A DNA stretch of 64,000 nt from Rhizobiales bacterium Ga0077545 (GCA_001464335.1 LNEV01000014.1:62001-126000), one strand, 5' to 3'; shown: positions 1-11,110, numbered from the stretch's first letter. The notes: generated by a model not told the origin, from the sequence alone. Translations and numbers: made by a program.

Positions 1-47
1 ATTTCTTCTTGGTTATTGATTCGGATGTCTCCCGGAGGGAGCCTGAT

Positions 48-1437
<1,390 letters not shown>

Positions 1438-1451
<14 letters not shown>

Positions 1452-2199
1452 CCGCGTCTTCGGCAAAAAAGCACCGCTTTCCGCCCCGCTTGGTATGGAC
1501 GAGGCGCAGGCGGCTGCGGCGCGCGGAGATTACGAGACCGCGCTGGCGATCTGGGGGCCCTTCGCGCATGCGGGAGACGCGCGGGCGCAGAACAATATCG
1601 GCGCGTGCTTCGCCGAAGGCCTCGGCGTCCCGCGCGATCCGGCGCTCGCTTTGCGTTGGCTCACTCTGTCGGCCGAAGCGGGATATGCCGCTGGCCAGCG
1701 CAATCTGGCGGCGCTCTATTTCAAGGGCGAAGGCGTCGAGCAGAACGATGACAGCGCATTGCGCTGGTATCGCGCCGCCTCGGACCAGAACGACGCGCCC
1801 GCACAGGACATGCTCGCCTGGATGCTGCTGGAACGTGGCGACAAGGCCGATCTTCCCGACGTGATGAGCCTGTCGGAAGCGGCGGCAGAAGCCGGCATCG
1901 CGCACAGCATGACGCGCCTTGGAATGCTCCATCACGAAGCCCTCGGCGTCGAACGCTCGCCGGAGAAGGCCGCCCATTGGTGGCGCCTCGGCGCGGAAGC
2001 GGGCGATGCGGACGCCGATGCCATGCTCGGAGCCGCCTACCTGCTCGGTCAGGGCGTCGAGCGCGACGGCGTAAAGGCGTTGTCGCTCCTTCTCAAGGCC
2101 GAGCGTGGTGCAAGCCAGTTCGCTCCCCGATTCATCAAAGCCGCACATGACAGTCTCACCGAGGACGAGATCGCCCGCGCGAAGGAGCTCGCCGGATGA
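1438..2199 (+). CDS. Sel1-like repeat (SLR) protein in the sel operon
   Basis: This 253-residue protein consists mainly of Sel1-like/TPR-type helical repeats, visible as recurring patterns such as DARAQNNIGACFAEGLGV, AGYAAGQRNLAALYFKGEGV and ADADAMLGAAYLLGQGV. Such repeats act as protein-interaction scaffolds. There is no signal peptide, so it is probably cytoplasmic. It overlaps the end of selA by 14 bases and the start of selB by 4 bases, which indicates translational coupling. Its position suggests a role beside Sec synthesis or a Sec enzyme such as formate dehydrogenase, but this is inference from location only; no catalytic motif is visible. Confidence 0.85.
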
Positions 2200-4247
2200 T
2201 CGTCGGCACGGCCGGGCACATCGATCACGGCAAGACATCGCTCGTCGCAAGACTGACGGGCGTGGACACCGACCGGCTGAAGGAAGAGAAAGAACGCGGC
2301 ATCACGATCGAACTCGGCTTCGCCTATTGGCCGCAGCCCGACGGAAGCGTGATCGGCTTCATCGATGTTCCCGGGCATGAAAAGCTCGTCCATACCATGC
2401 TGGCCGGAGCATCCGGCATCGACATGCTGCTTCTCGTCGTCGCCGCCGACGACGGCATCATGCCGCAAACGCGCGAGCATCTCGCCATCGCCCGGCTTCT
2501 CGGCATCGGCCGCGCCGTGATCGCGCTGACGAAGAGCGACCTCGTCGACAACGCGCGCATCGCTGTGGTCACGAGCGACATTCGCAATCTTCTCGCCGAA
2601 ACTGAGCTTGAAGATGCGCCTGTGTTCCCGGTCTCGGCCTCCACCGGCTTGGGGCTCGATGCGCTCGCAGCGCAGCTTTGTCTGTGCGCAGACGAGATCG
2701 GCGTCAGGCACGCGGATGGCGCGTTCCGCCTTGCCGTCGATCGCAGCTTCACATTGACCGGGATCGGAACCGTCGTTACGGGGACCGTGCTTTCCGGTGT
2801 CGTCGAGACCGGCGATCATCTCGTCGTCTCGCCGTCCGGAATCGCCGCCCGCGTGCGTTCGATCCATGCGCAGAACCAGCCCGCGAATACGGGTCGTGCG
2901 GGAGATCGCTGCGCGCTCAATGTGGCCGGTTCCGACATCTCGAAACAGGCGATCCGCCGAGGCGACATGATACTTGCCGCGCACCTGCACGCGCCGACGT
3001 CGCGGGTCGATGCCGAGCTGACACTTCTTTCCTCGGAAACAAAGCCCGTCACGATGTGGATGCCGGTGCGCCTTCATCACGCCAGCGTGGAGGTTGGCGC
3101 GCATGTGGTCCTTCTCGGCGACAATCCGGTTGCGCCGGGCGAGACCGCGCCCGTACAGATGGTGCTCGATCGCCCCATCGCGGCCGCCGCGCTCGACCGA
3201 TTTGTCCTGCGCGATGCCTCGGCCTCCCGCACGCTCGGCGGCGGGCGTTTCGTCGATCTTCGTCCGCCGCAGCGCAAAAGACGCAGCCAGCAACGGATGG
3301 CGCAACTCGCAGCCCTCGCAAGACCGGACCCGGCCGAGGCGCTGTCCACCCTCCTGTCGCACGGTCCCTATCATGCCGACGCAACGGCTTTTTCCCGCGA
3401 TCGCGCTCTCGCTCCTGAAACGATGACGCAGCTTTCGGCGCGGCTTGGCCTTGTCCATATTCCGGTCGGGGGGTCGAATTACGTTCTGCTGCCCGATAAC
3501 TGGGATCTGTTTGCAAAGTCCGTCATCGAAACGCTGCGGCACTACCACGACGAGGCTCCCGATTTGCCCGGCATGGGGCTCGAGCGCCTGCGCCTCGCCA
3601 TCGTTCCGCGCCTTCCGGCACCCGTTTTCCGCGCTGCGCTTTCACAACTCGCTGCGGCGCGCAGGCTCGTCGTCGAAAGCTCCTGGATCCGCCTTCCCGA
3701 ACACGAAGTTCGCCTGACGGAGGACGATGAAAAACAATGGGCGAGGATCGCGCCTCTCATCGGCGGCAAGGAGCGCTTTCGGCCGCCGCGCGTGCGCGAC
3801 ATCGGCCATCTCCTCGGTCGCCCGGAAGAGGAGATAAGGCGGCTGTTCAAACTCGTGGCACGGCGCGGCGATGTCCATGAACTGGCCCACGATCATTTCT
3901 TCCTGCGCACGGCCACCGGCGAAATGGTACATATCGCGGCACGGCTGGCGGACGAGAACCCGGAGGGCTTCAACGCCGCGCAGTTCCGCGACGTGCTGGA
4001 CAATGGCCGAAAGGTCGCTATCCAGATACTTGAATTCCTTGACCGTCACGGCGTCAGCTTCCGCCGCGGCGATCTGCGACGCATCAACCGCCGGCGTCTC
4101 GATCTGTTCGGCGCGGGCGAAAGCGACATTGGAGGAGAAGCGTCCCCGGTGGGGCGTCCGGACTTCAAATCCGGGAGGGGCCGTCAGACGGTCTCTGGTG
4201 GGTTCGACTCCCATTCTCTTCCGCCAGTTCACGAGAAAAGCCCATGA
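2196..4247 (+). CDS. selB: Selenocysteine-specific translation elongation factor SelB
   Basis: SelB is the EF-Tu-like GTPase that delivers Sec-tRNA(Sec) to the ribosome at UGA codons marked by a SECIS hairpin. The N-terminus shows the GTPase G1 loop [12 protein letters not shown], the DVPGHE G3 motif and a TKSD G4 motif, followed by EF-Tu-like beta domains and C-terminal winged-helix repeats that bind SECIS RNA. About 645 residues precede the tRNA-Sec gene, already slightly longer than E. coli SelB (614). The frame stays open through the entire tRNA gene and stops at 4245-4247 in an ATGA overlap with the next gene, giving a 683-residue product whose last ~38 residues are encoded by tRNA and flanking DNA. 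Whether that tail is normally present is unknown. Confidence 0.97.
   Translation: MIVGTAGHIDHGKTSLVARLTGVDTDRLKEEKERGITIELGFAYWPQPDGSVIGFIDVPGHEKLVHTMLAGASGIDMLLLVVAADDGIMPQTREHLAIARLLGIGRAVIALTKSDLVDNARIAVVTSDIRNLLAETELEDAPVFPVSASTGLGLDALAAQLCLCADEIGVRHADGAFRLAVDRSFTLTGIGTVVTGTVLSGVVETGDHLVVSPSGIAARVRSIHAQNQPANTGRAGDRCALNVAGSDISKQAIRRGDMILAAHLHAPTSRVDAELTLLSSETKPVTMWMPVRLHHASVEVGAHVVLLGDNPVAPGETAPVQMVLDRPIAAAALDRFVLRDASASRTLGGGRFVDLRPPQRKRRSQQRMAQLAALARPDPAEALSTLLSHGPYHADATAFSRDRALAPETMTQLSARLGLVHIPVGGSNYVLLPDNWDLFAKSVIETLRHYHDEAPDLPGMGLERLRLAIVPRLPAPVFRAALSQLAAARRLVVESSWIRLPEHEVRLTEDDEKQWARIAPLIGGKERFRPPRVRDIGHLLGRPEEEIRRLFKLVARRGDVHELAHDHFFLRTATGEMVHIAARLADENPEGFNAAQFRDVLDNGRKVAIQILEFLDRHGVSFRRGDLRRINRRRLDLFGAGESDIGGEASPVGRPDFKSGRGRQTVSGGFDSHSLPPVHEKSP
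4131..4226 (+). tRNA. selC: tRNA-Sec (anticodon TCA), nested in the 3' end of selB
   Basis: The 96-base gene has the bacterial tRNA-Sec hallmarks: an 8-bp acceptor stem (GGAGGAGA at 4131-4138 pairing with TCTCTTCC, one G-U), anticodon loop CTTCAAA with TCA at 4165-4167, a long variable arm, a GGTTCGACTCC T-arm, discriminator G and encoded CCA at 4224-4226. The order and several segments match E. coli selC closely. It lies completely inside the open selB frame, in the same orientation. Confidence 0.97.
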
Positions 4248-4711
4248 CGCAAGCGGCTGACCTTATTTCCGCGTTCGAGCGCGCCGCCGCGGACGCGCAT
4301 CGCGTTGAAGCGGCCTACCGCAAGCGCGCCGCGGCGCGCATCGACGAACTCGCGCGCGAGCGCGCCAGCGCCCACCGGAGGCTCAATCTCATTCGCGCGA
4401 TTGCCAGCGCCCTTGCGGGCGATGCGGACCCGGAAAAATCCGCAGCAAGCGCGCGCATGGCGGTGTGCCGCGAACTCGGCTGGACCGAGCGGACCGAACG
4501 TCAGGACGAGGTTCTGGACCGCCTGACGCCCGTCTTTACGTGCCTCACGGAAAACGAACTCCCGCAGGAGCAGGAGACCGAGGAAGAGCCGCAATCTCCC
4601 GCGCTCGTCGAACTGCGCGCCTTCGAAGCCTGGTACCGCGCCGAGACGGGAACCGATTTCTACGATCTGTTCGACCGCTACTTCCCGGAGACGCCGCGTG
4701 TCGACTTCTAG
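4244..4711 (+). CDS. Uncharacterised protein coupled to selB/selC
   Basis: This 155-residue protein is not recognised. Its N-terminal half is rich in Ala, Arg and Glu and predicted helical, probably a short coiled coil (residues 1-55). A later acidic stretch (ENELPQEQETEEE, residues ~100-115) is followed by a more structured end with FEAWYRAETGTDFYDLFDRYFPE. There is no signal peptide or membrane segment. The ATG overlaps the selB stop (ATGA), and the last 14 bases overlap the next gene, so it belongs to the sel operon. Codon use resembles the neighbours, which supports a real gene. A function in Sec biology is only suggested by position. Confidence 0.75.
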   Translation: MTQAADLISAFERAAADAHRVEAAYRKRAAARIDELARERASAHRRLNLIRAIASALAGDADPEKSAASARMAVCRELGWTERTERQDEVLDRLTPVFTCLTENELPQEQETEEEPQSPALVELRAFEAWYRAETGTDFYDLFDRYFPETPRVDF

Positions 4712-5081
4712 AGGTCTCGGAACCGATTTCGACGCCTGGCTTCACAAGAGCTTTCGCAAAGGTCCCTTCACCGCGTTGATCGTTCTGGTGCGGATTGCCG
4801 AACCGCGGGTCGAACCGCTGCGCTCGAGCTTTGTCCATATCATCGGCGACGAGATGGATTGGGGCGATGTCGTCAACATGCTGCGCGGCGCGCGTGTGAG
4901 CTGGGACGGCGCGGCCTTTTTTGCCCAGCGTGACGAGAATGGCGGCCCGCTTCCCGACACCGAGGCGCGCGTGAAACTGCGCCTTCTCGAAACCCGCCTC
5001 GATCAGGATCGGCTTGTCCTCAACGAAGGCGAGTTTTTCGATGTCTGGGGCCGCAAGATGCGGATCGACGAAACGGGTTAG
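4698..5081 (+). CDS. Uncharacterised protein at the end of the sel operon
   Basis: The 127-residue protein is not recognised. It starts at a GTG overlapping the previous gene by 14 bases, so initiation probably depends on translation of that gene. Visible segments include [22 protein letters not shown] and the hydrophilic [15 protein letters not shown] near the C-terminus. It has no signal peptide and is probably soluble. Its stop overlaps that of the convergent selD by 4 bases. It sits inside a complete selenium module and could be an accessory factor or simply hitch-hiking; nothing in the sequence decides this. Confidence 0.7.
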   Translation: MSTSRGLGTDFDAWLHKSFRKGPFTALIVLVRIAEPRVEPLRSSFVHIIGDEMDWGDVVNMLRGARVSWDGAAFFAQRDENGGPLPDTEARVKLRLLETRLDQDRLVLNEGEFFDVWGRKMRIDETG

Positions 5082-6154
5082 GTAACGATCACCTTCGGCG
5101 CGCCTTCCTCGACCGTTCCGATGATGCGCGCGTACGGATACCCGGCGTCGGAGATTTCTTTCAGAACGCGCGCGGCATCTTCCTGCGCGCAGGCGACCAG
5201 AAGACCGCCCGATGTCTGCGGGTCCGTCAGCAGATGGCGCTGCCAGTCCGCCGTTCCGCCCGGCAGAACGACGCCGTCGCCGTAGCTCGCCCAATTGCGT
5301 CCGGACGCGCCGGTGACACGGCCTTCCTTCGCGAACCTCTCCGCATCGGGCAGGAGGGGCAAATCGGCGAATGCGACGCGCAACGTCGCGCCCGAACCAC
5401 GCGCCATTTCGAGGCCGTGGCCGAGAATGCCGAACCCGGTGACATCCGTAATGGCATGCACATGCGGATTGAGCGACAGTTCCGCGCCGATCCGGTTGAG
5501 CAGCGTTGTCGAGGCAATCATGTCGTCATAGGCCGCTCCCGACAAAGCTTCCTTCTTGAACGCGGCGGAATAGACGCCGACGCCCAGAGCCTTGGTCAGG
5601 ATCAGCACATCGCCGGGTTTCGCCCCGCTGTTGCGCCGCAGATTTTCCGGCGCAACGAGACCGATCACCGCAAGCCCGTAGATCGGCTCCGGCGCGTCGA
5701 TGGAGTGCCCTCCCGCGACCGGAATCCCCGCCTCCGCGCAGATCGAGGCTCCGCCTTTCAGGATTTCGCGCGTCACCTCAATGGGCAATTTGTCGAGCGG
5801 CATGCCGAGCACGGCGAGCGCCATGATGGGCCTGCCGCCCATCGCATAAATATCGGAAATCGCGTTCGTCGCGGCGATGCGTCCGAAATCGTGCGGATCG
5901 TCGACCATCGGCATGAAGAAATCGGTCGTGGCGACGACGCAGGTCTTTTCGTCCACCTGCCAAACGGCGGCATCGTCTCCGGTCTCCGTACCGACAAGAA
6001 GCTGCTTGAACGGACCGGCAGCGGGCTGATCGCGCAAAAGCTCCTGAAGCACGGAAGGCGCGAGCTTGCAGCCGCACCCGCCGCCATGCGCGAGGCTCGT
6101 CAGGCGCGGAACGGATGCCACGGGCGCGGCGGGATCGAGAACATCTGTGCTCAT
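5078..6154 (-). CDS. selD: Selenide, water dikinase (selenophosphate synthetase)
   Basis: SelD makes selenophosphate from selenide and ATP, the selenium donor used by SelA. The N-terminus has the catalytic motif GGGCGCK with Cys27 and Lys30, corresponding to Cys17 and Lys20 of the E. coli enzyme, so this is the Cys form rather than a selenoprotein. AIR-synthase-type domains follow, with GDDAAVW, ATTDFF and GGHSID metal/ATP-binding segments. The ATG at 6154 has GGAG about 8 bases upstream; an in-frame TTG at 6181 is less likely. It converges on the sel operon with a 4-base stop overlap. Together with selA, selB and selC the pathway is complete. Confidence 0.96.
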   Translation of the reverse strand: MSTDVLDPAAPVASVPRLTSLAHGGGCGCKLAPSVLQELLRDQPAAGPFKQLLVGTETGDDAAVWQVDEKTCVVATTDFFMPMVDDPHDFGRIAATNAISDIYAMGGRPIMALAVLGMPLDKLPIEVTREILKGGASICAEAGIPVAGGHSIDAPEPIYGLAVIGLVAPENLRRNSGAKPGDVLILTKALGVGVYSAAFKKEALSGAAYDDMIASTTLLNRIGAELSLNPHVHAITDVTGFGILGHGLEMARGSGATLRVAFADLPLLPDAERFAKEGRVTGASGRNWASYGDGVVLPGGTADWQRHLLTDPQTSGGLLVACAQEDAARVLKEISDAGYPYARIIGTVEEGAPKVIVT

Positions 6155-6180
6155 CGGAAACTCCGGCGATCTATTCGCCA

Positions 6181-6218
6181 AAAAGTAAGGATGCGGGCGC
6201 CTCGGAGGGCGCCCGCAT
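6181..6218 (-). terminator. Rho-independent terminator after the transglutaminase gene
   Basis: An 11-bp perfect stem (6191-6201 with 6208-6218; arm ATGCGGGCGCC) with a 6-base loop lies 10 bases beyond the stop of the minus-strand gene at 6229. On the minus strand it is followed by a moderately U-rich tail (CCTTACTTTT). It separates that operon from selD, which is transcribed in the same direction. Confidence 0.7.
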
Positions 6219-6228
6219 TGTGCACGCG

Positions 6229-7332
6229 TCAGGCCAGCACTTCGGCCGAGGTGATCGTGTACTTGAAATTGTCCGGGTCAAGGCAATCGAGCAGCGCGCC
6301 CGCCACTTCGGCCTGCGGATACATCAGGAACGCGACCTTGTGTGTCGATCCGGGCAGAACGACATCATGGGCCACATTGTAGCCCAGCCAGTTTCCTTCC
6401 CAGCCGCCGAACAGCGCATTCTTCGCGGCCACAACTTTCGGCGCATCGGCGGAATTGTTGCCCGGCGGCTCTTCAAGGATGACCTTGCGCACATCCGCCG
6501 GGTCGGTCGCGACCCAGCCCTGCCCTTCGAGCCAGACCTCAGAGCGGCAATGCTGCGCCTTGGTGATCGTCGCGGACCCCGCGCCAAGACTCTTGTAGCC
6601 GAAGTTCGACGGAGCGACGCGAATGCCATACAGGTCGCGCGCCGGAACGCCCGCCGCGCGCAAAAGCGCGACGTTGAGAGCGTTGAGATCGGCGCATTTG
6701 CCGCTGAGATTTCCGGATTTCAGCATGGACGCCACATCGCCCGTGCCGCAGCCGCGCGTCTTGGCATTGCGGAATGTATTGGCGACCACCCATTCGTAGA
6801 CGGCCTCCGCCTTCTCGCGATCGCTCGTCTTCCCGGCGACGATTTTTTCGGCTGTTTCCTTCACGATGCCGTCGAGCGGCATCAGATCGGTCGCTTCGAG
6901 GTTGAGCGCGCGCTCGGCATCGCTGAGCGGGGCAATGTCTTTCTTCACGGAGAGATCGGCCGCGCGGTCCTGAACGGAGAAGCGGCTTTTCAACGTGACG
7001 CCCGGAGCCGTCTCACCGTCCTTGAAGACGACGTGCAGCATCTTGGCACCGTATTTCGGATCGGCCACCACTTCGGCCGTCGCGGCGTTCGTTTTCCAGT
7101 CGTTCTCGCCGGCTTCGATCCAGTCGTCTTCTGTCATGGACGGAAGCGGGATCCAGGCCTGGACCTTTCCGCCGGCCGCCGGAATGTCGATCTGCGTCTT
7201 GATGTCGAACACGCGCCATTTCCCCGGTGCCGGTGCAAAGGTCGCGCTTTCGGCCCAGGCAAAGCGCGGCAGCACAAGAGAGGCCGCAGCACAGGCAAAA
7301 CCTGTCTTCAGAACATCGCGCCGATTGATCAT
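6229..7332 (-). CDS. Tat-exported transglutaminase-like cysteine protein
   Basis: The 367-residue protein begins with a twin-arginine signal ([19 protein letters not shown] and an AWA cleavage region), so it is exported folded. The body contains a transglutaminase-like/papain-fold core with a Cys-His-Asp triad visible at Cys213 (GKCADLNAL), His261 (AQHCRSEVW) and Asp277 (WVATDPADV). Family members hydrolyse or cross-link peptides, but no substrate can be named. The ATG at 7332 is chosen because the Tat signal begins there; further upstream codons run into the neighbouring gene. It follows a TlpA-like thioredoxin gene by 16 bases, likely one operon. Confidence 0.88.
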   Translation of the reverse strand: MINRRDVLKTGFACAAASLVLPRFAWAESATFAPAPGKWRVFDIKTQIDIPAAGGKVQAWIPLPSMTEDDWIEAGENDWKTNAATAEVVADPKYGAKMLHVVFKDGETAPGVTLKSRFSVQDRAADLSVKKDIAPLSDAERALNLEATDLMPLDGIVKETAEKIVAGKTSDREKAEAVYEWVVANTFRNAKTRGCGTGDVASMLKSGNLSGKCADLNALNVALLRAAGVPARDLYGIRVAPSNFGYKSLGAGSATITKAQHCRSEVWLEGQGWVATDPADVRKVILEEPPGNNSADAPKVVAAKNALFGGWEGNWLGYNVAHDVVLPGSTHKVAFLMYPQAEVAGALLDCLDPDNFKYTITSAEVLA

Positions 7333-7348
7333 GTGCGTACTCCCTTTT

Positions 7349-7939
7349 TCAGTTGCTGGCCGCCGGTTGATCCGGCTGCGGTTTCGATGTGTTCGCAAGT
7401 TCTTCGAGTTTTCGATTGACGTCGTGCCGATCCCAATCGACATCGCCGGTGGCGGCGAGACGAACGCCAAGATCGCGGTCCAGAACAAATGTCGTCGGCA
7501 GGCCTTCGACGCCCCAGGCTTTCATTGCCGAACGGTCACGGTCCATCAGGATCGTGAAGCGGACCGGGTTGTCGCGCGTGAATGTCCGCACGCGCGCATC
7601 GATCTCCCCGACATTCACCGCGAGCACGGTCGGGCGCGCGCCGCCCGTCCGGTCGACCAGGCGGTTCAGCGCAGCGATTTCGGTGACGCAGGGCTCGCAC
7701 CATGTCGCGAAGAAGTGAACGAGGACGATGCGGTCGTGGAAAGTAAGAAGATCGGTCCTGGCGCCATCCAGCGCATCGAGCACCAGAGGCGGCGGCGCCT
7801 CGCCTCCCCGCAGCTCAAGCTCTGCCGCGACCGCATTGGCGCAAAGAGGCGCAAGAACAAGCGCCAGCGCGGCTGCAGCCGTCCGAAGGCAGGCACGAAA
7901 CGGAAAGCCCCGAACCTCGGGAGCCGCATCGAAGAGCAC
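7349..7939 (-). CDS. TlpA-family thiol:disulfide oxidoreductase
   Basis: This 196-residue protein has an N-terminal hydrophobic signal or anchor segment (residues ~18-38) and a thioredoxin fold with active site WCEPC at Cys81 and Cys84, plus the cis-proline region GLPTTFVLD. It belongs to the TlpA/ResA group of periplasmic thiol oxidoreductases that reduce disulfides in exported proteins, for example apocytochromes. It is transcribed with the Tat-exported transglutaminase-like gene 16 bases downstream, whose catalytic Cys could be kept reduced by it; that partnership is inferred. Confidence 0.9.
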   Translation of the reverse strand: MLFDAAPEVRGFPFRACLRTAAAALALVLAPLCANAVAAELELRGGEAPPPLVLDALDGARTDLLTFHDRIVLVHFFATWCEPCVTEIAALNRLVDRTGGARPTVLAVNVGEIDARVRTFTRDNPVRFTILMDRDRSAMKAWGVEGLPTTFVLDRDLGVRLAATGDVDWDRHDVNRKLEELANTSKPQPDQPAASN

Positions 7940-8170
7940 ACGCCATTCTGTTCCGGCGCCGCGTAGCCGTCAATTCTCTTGGAAGGGCGCCGGCGCGTCT
8001 TTTCAGGATTCGATCCCGCCTAAAAGACTGGCGATGATCCCGGGACATTCTGCGGGCATCGACCGATTCTATTTGCGTTCATAAGTTCAGCGGCGACTTC
8101 CTCCGAAATTGGGCCGGCTGTATCAGGAGTCAGTGTGAGTGAACCCGTATTGTAATTGCCTCGCACGGTA

Positions 8171-8611
8171 ATGGGCAGGAGAGAGGGAACGGATTTGCTT
8201 GCGCAGCAGTATAAAATCGCGAGCCGCGACATTGTCGCCGAAGACTTCGACGGCGACATCGTCGTTCTGGATCTAAGCTGCGGCAAATACTTCAGCTTTT
8301 CCGACAGCGCCTGCGGGCTCTGGGAAGCCCTGTCGGCGGGCACGCGACCCCAGGCACTGCTGGATTCGGCCGCCCCTTATTCCTCGGCCGGTCTGGAGGA
8401 CTTTCTGCGTAAACTCCTCGATCATCAGTTGCTGACGATTCGGGAACCCGGCATCGAGGTTGCCCCGGCAGCCGGCTTGATTGAAAAAATCAGGGGCGCA
8501 AAGGAAATCCCCGAAATATTTGTCTTCGACGACCTTGCCGATCTTTTTCTTGCCGATCCGATTCACGATGTCGAAGAACCCGTCGGCTGGCCGGTTCTCA
8601 AACAGAACTGA
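8171..8611 (+). CDS. PqqD-like protein of an HPr-kinase-related cluster
   Basis: The protein resembles PqqD, a winged-helix peptide-recognition fold found as partner protein in many peptide-modification pathways: SRDIVAEDFDGDIVVLDLSCGKYFSFSDSACGLWEAL is followed by helical segments. I give the ATG at 8171, but a TTG at 8195 has a better Shine-Dalgarno (GAGGGA, 6 bases upstream) and may be the real start. The gene opens a run of six genes in one direction with 2-base gaps or short overlaps. PqqD-like proteins next to HPr-kinase-like and nucleotidyltransferase genes are known from lasso-peptide and HPr-rel-A clusters, but no lasso cyclase is present. Confidence 0.85.
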   Translation: MGRREGTDLLAQQYKIASRDIVAEDFDGDIVVLDLSCGKYFSFSDSACGLWEALSAGTRPQALLDSAAPYSSAGLEDFLRKLLDHQLLTIREPGIEVAPAAGLIEKIRGAKEIPEIFVFDDLADLFLADPIHDVEEPVGWPVLKQN

Positions 8612-8613
8612 GA

Positions 8614-9684
8614 ATGGAAACGGCCGAGCGAAGCCAACCGCTTGTGGTCCGCACCGACACAGTCGCTTCGTATGTCGAAGCCCTGATCGAACAGGTCGGC
8701 GGAACACGCCACGGATCGATGCAGGAACGCCGCATTGCATTGCCCGGGCTTTCGATCAGACTTTTTTCGCAAGACGAGATGCTCACGCGCGCGGCGGAAA
8801 CGAGTTTCATCCAGACATCCCGCTCGGATCTTCCCGAAGCAGGCCTCACGGTCTTCATCGGGTATCCTGAGGGCACTTTCCCTGAACCGGCCTCCTGGTC
8901 ACCGCATGATCGTTACCAGCCTCACAAGGTTGCGCAGGCCCTGTCGCAAAAGCGGCTCCACGCTTCCTATTTTTATGACCTAGACCACTGGCATGCCTAC
9001 GATCCCAAATCGCAGATTGCCGTACAATTGCTCAAAGCCCCGGGCGCCTTCCCGCCTTGGGAGGCCGGTGCGCCGCTCCGGCCCTTCCTGCATTGGCATT
9101 ATGCCGAACGCGGAATGCGGCTCGCTCATGCCGGAACTCTTGGCCTTGATGGACGGGGAATACTCCTTGCCGGCGCAGGTGGAAGCGGAAAGTCCGGAAC
9201 CGTCATTGCAGGCCTGCTCAACGGGCTGGAAAGCATGGGAGACGATTATGTTCTCCTGAGCCCTGGAGACGTCATTCGCGCCTACCCCCTGTTCTCAACC
9301 CTGAAACAGGACCCCGAAGGCATTCAAAGACTGAAGCTGGACGCAGCCAGGAATTGCGGCCGACTGAACTGGCAGGGAAAGCACCAGTTCACGATCCGCG
9401 ATCTCACGACAGCCCCCCAACCTGATTATCTCGACATTGGCGCGCTCGTCGTGCCCCGGGTGACGGGCGGCGACCATACGCATTTTTCTCCACTCGCGCG
9501 CAAGGAGGCGATCGTCGAGTTTGCCGCATCGTCCATCTACCAGATGCCTGGCGAGCGCGAGAGCGGCTTTCGGTTTTTCAGTGACGTCGTGAACAGGCTG
9601 CCGTGCTTTCGCATGGACCTCGGCCGGCACCCCAGGGAAATCGCGGATCAGATCGCGACTTTCATCCAGAAAGCGGGCACATGA
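8614..9684 (+). CDS. HPr-kinase-related protein (HprK-related kinase A type)
   Basis: The 356-residue protein has a P-loop GAGGSGKS at residues 187-194 inside GILLAGAGGSGKSGTVIAGL and a following DDYVLL segment, the pattern of HPr kinase-like proteins. In characterised relatives such as the paeninodin cluster, a kinase of this fold phosphorylates a serine of a precursor peptide; most others are unassigned. The N-terminal ~150 residues are specific to this subgroup. It is separated by 2 bases from the PqqD-like gene and overlaps the following glycosyltransferase by 4 bases. The substrate is unknown. Confidence 0.85.
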   Translation: METAERSQPLVVRTDTVASYVEALIEQVGGTRHGSMQERRIALPGLSIRLFSQDEMLTRAAETSFIQTSRSDLPEAGLTVFIGYPEGTFPEPASWSPHDRYQPHKVAQALSQKRLHASYFYDLDHWHAYDPKSQIAVQLLKAPGAFPPWEAGAPLRPFLHWHYAERGMRLAHAGTLGLDGRGILLAGAGGSGKSGTVIAGLLNGLESMGDDYVLLSPGDVIRAYPLFSTLKQDPEGIQRLKLDAARNCGRLNWQGKHQFTIRDLTTAPQPDYLDIGALVVPRVTGGDHTHFSPLARKEAIVEFAASSIYQMPGERESGFRFFSDVVNRLPCFRMDLGRHPREIADQIATFIQKAGT

Positions 9685-10436
9685 AAGTCAGCGTCATCAT
9701 CCCCGTCAACAACCGGGAGCTATACATACAGACGGCGATCTCCTCGCTGCTTCGGCAACACGCTGACGCCGACCTCGACATCATCGTCGTCGATGACGGA
9801 TCGACAGACCGAACAGCCGACATCGTAGCCGGGCTTTCTGTGACACACCCGCAAATCCGGCTTGTCAGGCAGCATAAGGCGGGCGTTGCCCGCGCACGCA
9901 ATACGGGACTCGACAACATCCATTCCAAGGCCGATCTCGTCACGTTTCTCGATTCCGACGATATCTGCGTCATGGGCCGTTTCGCCGAAGAAATTCCGCT
10001 CTTCCAAAGCGATCCGGATCTGGCGATGACCTATTCACGCATGACCCTCGTCGATGATATCGACGACACGCGTTTCCAGCCCTCGGCAAGCGCCCGAACC
10101 TGTACGTTGCACGGCATCAGTCTTACGACCGCCCTCTTTCGCAAGCACGCGCTTGACGGCCTTCGCTTCGACGAAAGCATGACGCAGTCGGAGGACTGGG
10201 ATTTTCTCCTTCGCTTCTTCGAAAAACCGCTGAAATACCGATTGGTCGAGAACGTTTCGGTGCTCTATCGCCGCCATGCGGGCAACACGACGAAATCCAC
10301 GGATGAAGCACGCCGATACTTCATTCGCGCACTCCTTCTCTCGGCACAGCGACGGCGCAAAAGCGCGATGGCAAATATCCCGAAATTTTTCGATTTTTCT
10401 GAGCTTTTCGAAGATCGCAACGCGGCACTGCGATGA
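9681..10436 (+). CDS. Glycosyltransferase family 2 (A-type)
   Basis: A 251-residue GT-A fold glycosyltransferase: N-terminal VSVIIPVNNRE, nucleotide-binding IIVVDDGSTD at ~35-44 and the metal-binding DSDD at 91-94, then SEDWDFLLRF which contains the usual ED acceptor/catalytic motif. It has no membrane segments, so it probably works at the cytoplasmic face. It overlaps both neighbours by 4 bases (ATGA). Such enzymes transfer sugars from nucleotide donors to glycans or proteins; the acceptor here is unknown. Confidence 0.92.
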   Translation: MKVSVIIPVNNRELYIQTAISSLLRQHADADLDIIVVDDGSTDRTADIVAGLSVTHPQIRLVRQHKAGVARARNTGLDNIHSKADLVTFLDSDDICVMGRFAEEIPLFQSDPDLAMTYSRMTLVDDIDDTRFQPSASARTCTLHGISLTTALFRKHALDGLRFDESMTQSEDWDFLLRFFEKPLKYRLVENVSVLYRRHAGNTTKSTDEARRYFIRALLLSAQRRRKSAMANIPKFFDFSELFEDRNAALR

Positions 10437-11110
10437 TCGGGACGGGATATTCCGTACTTATACCGGCATATAATGCGGCAGCGACCATTCGGGAAACCCT
10501 TGAATCGGTTCTCAGCCAGACGCTTCCCGCGGGTGAAATCATCCTTGTGGACGATGGATCCACGGATGCGACGGCGGAGATTGCGGCCAGCACACCCGGC
10601 ATTGGCCCACTCAGGATTCACCGCCAGGAAAATCTCGGTCCCGGCGCCGCCACAACCGCCGCCATCGCCCTGTCGGCGTATCCGATCATCGCAATGCTCG
10701 ATGCGGACGACCTCTGGCTCCCGGAAAAAATGCAGACGCAAATCGCCTACCTCTCCGAGAATCCGCTCTGCAGCGGTGTATTTGCACATATGCGTTCCTT
10801 TCGGCAGGACGGTCTCCCGCTGAAGGGTCCTGCCGTCAATGCGGGCTGGTCCCGGATTACGCTCGCCATGCACCGTCACGCCGCGTGCGACATCGGAGCG
10901 ATCCTCGATCCACCGGGACAACGGGGTGAGATGATCGATTGGTTTGCGCGCGCACGCAGTCTCGGCATGCGCCTCGATATGCTGGACGAGGTTCTCGCGC
11001 TTCGTCGCGTTCATCCTGGAAGCATCTCCTATGGCCGGGATGAGCGCGACAAGGGATACGCCCGCGTGGCCTGGCTTGCGCTGCAGCGCAGGAAGGGGAA
11101 GGCTTTATGA
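10433..11110 (+). CDS. Glycosyltransferase family 2, second copy
   Basis: A 225-residue GT2 enzyme with VLIPAYNAAATIRETLESVL at the N-terminus, ILVDDGSTD at ~38-45 and DADD at 90-93. It is shorter than its upstream neighbour and diverges from it beyond the shared fold, so it is unlikely to be a recent duplication. Its C-terminal half, after the DADD motif, has no ED-containing WDF/WEL segment like that of the upstream enzyme, and a different or reduced acceptor site is possible. It overlaps both neighbours by 4 bases. Confidence 0.9.
   Translation: MIGTGYSVLIPAYNAAATIRETLESVLSQTLPAGEIILVDDGSTDATAEIAASTPGIGPLRIHRQENLGPGAATTAAIALSAYPIIAMLDADDLWLPEKMQTQIAYLSENPLCSGVFAHMRSFRQDGLPLKGPAVNAGWSRITLAMHRHAACDIGAILDPPGQRGEMIDWFARARSLGMRLDMLDEVLALRRVHPGSISYGRDERDKGYARVAWLALQRRKGKAL

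Noticed and set aside
5078..6154. selD as a selenoprotein
   Set aside because: The catalytic position is an ordinary cysteine codon (GGGCGCK) and the frame has no internal UGA.
6229..7332. Transglutaminase-like gene as lasso-peptide leader protease of the PqqD/HprK cluster
   Set aside because: It is Tat-exported, more than twice as long as lasso B2 proteases, on the opposite strand and paired with a TlpA-like gene.
8020..8166. A minus-strand short frame (e.g. LTPDTAGPISEEVAAEL) before the PqqD-like gene, considered as precursor peptide of the cluster
   Set aside because: No Shine-Dalgarno at a good start codon, no clear third-position GC bias, and the Thr-Ala-Gly pattern does not place an acidic residue at the position needed for a lasso ring.
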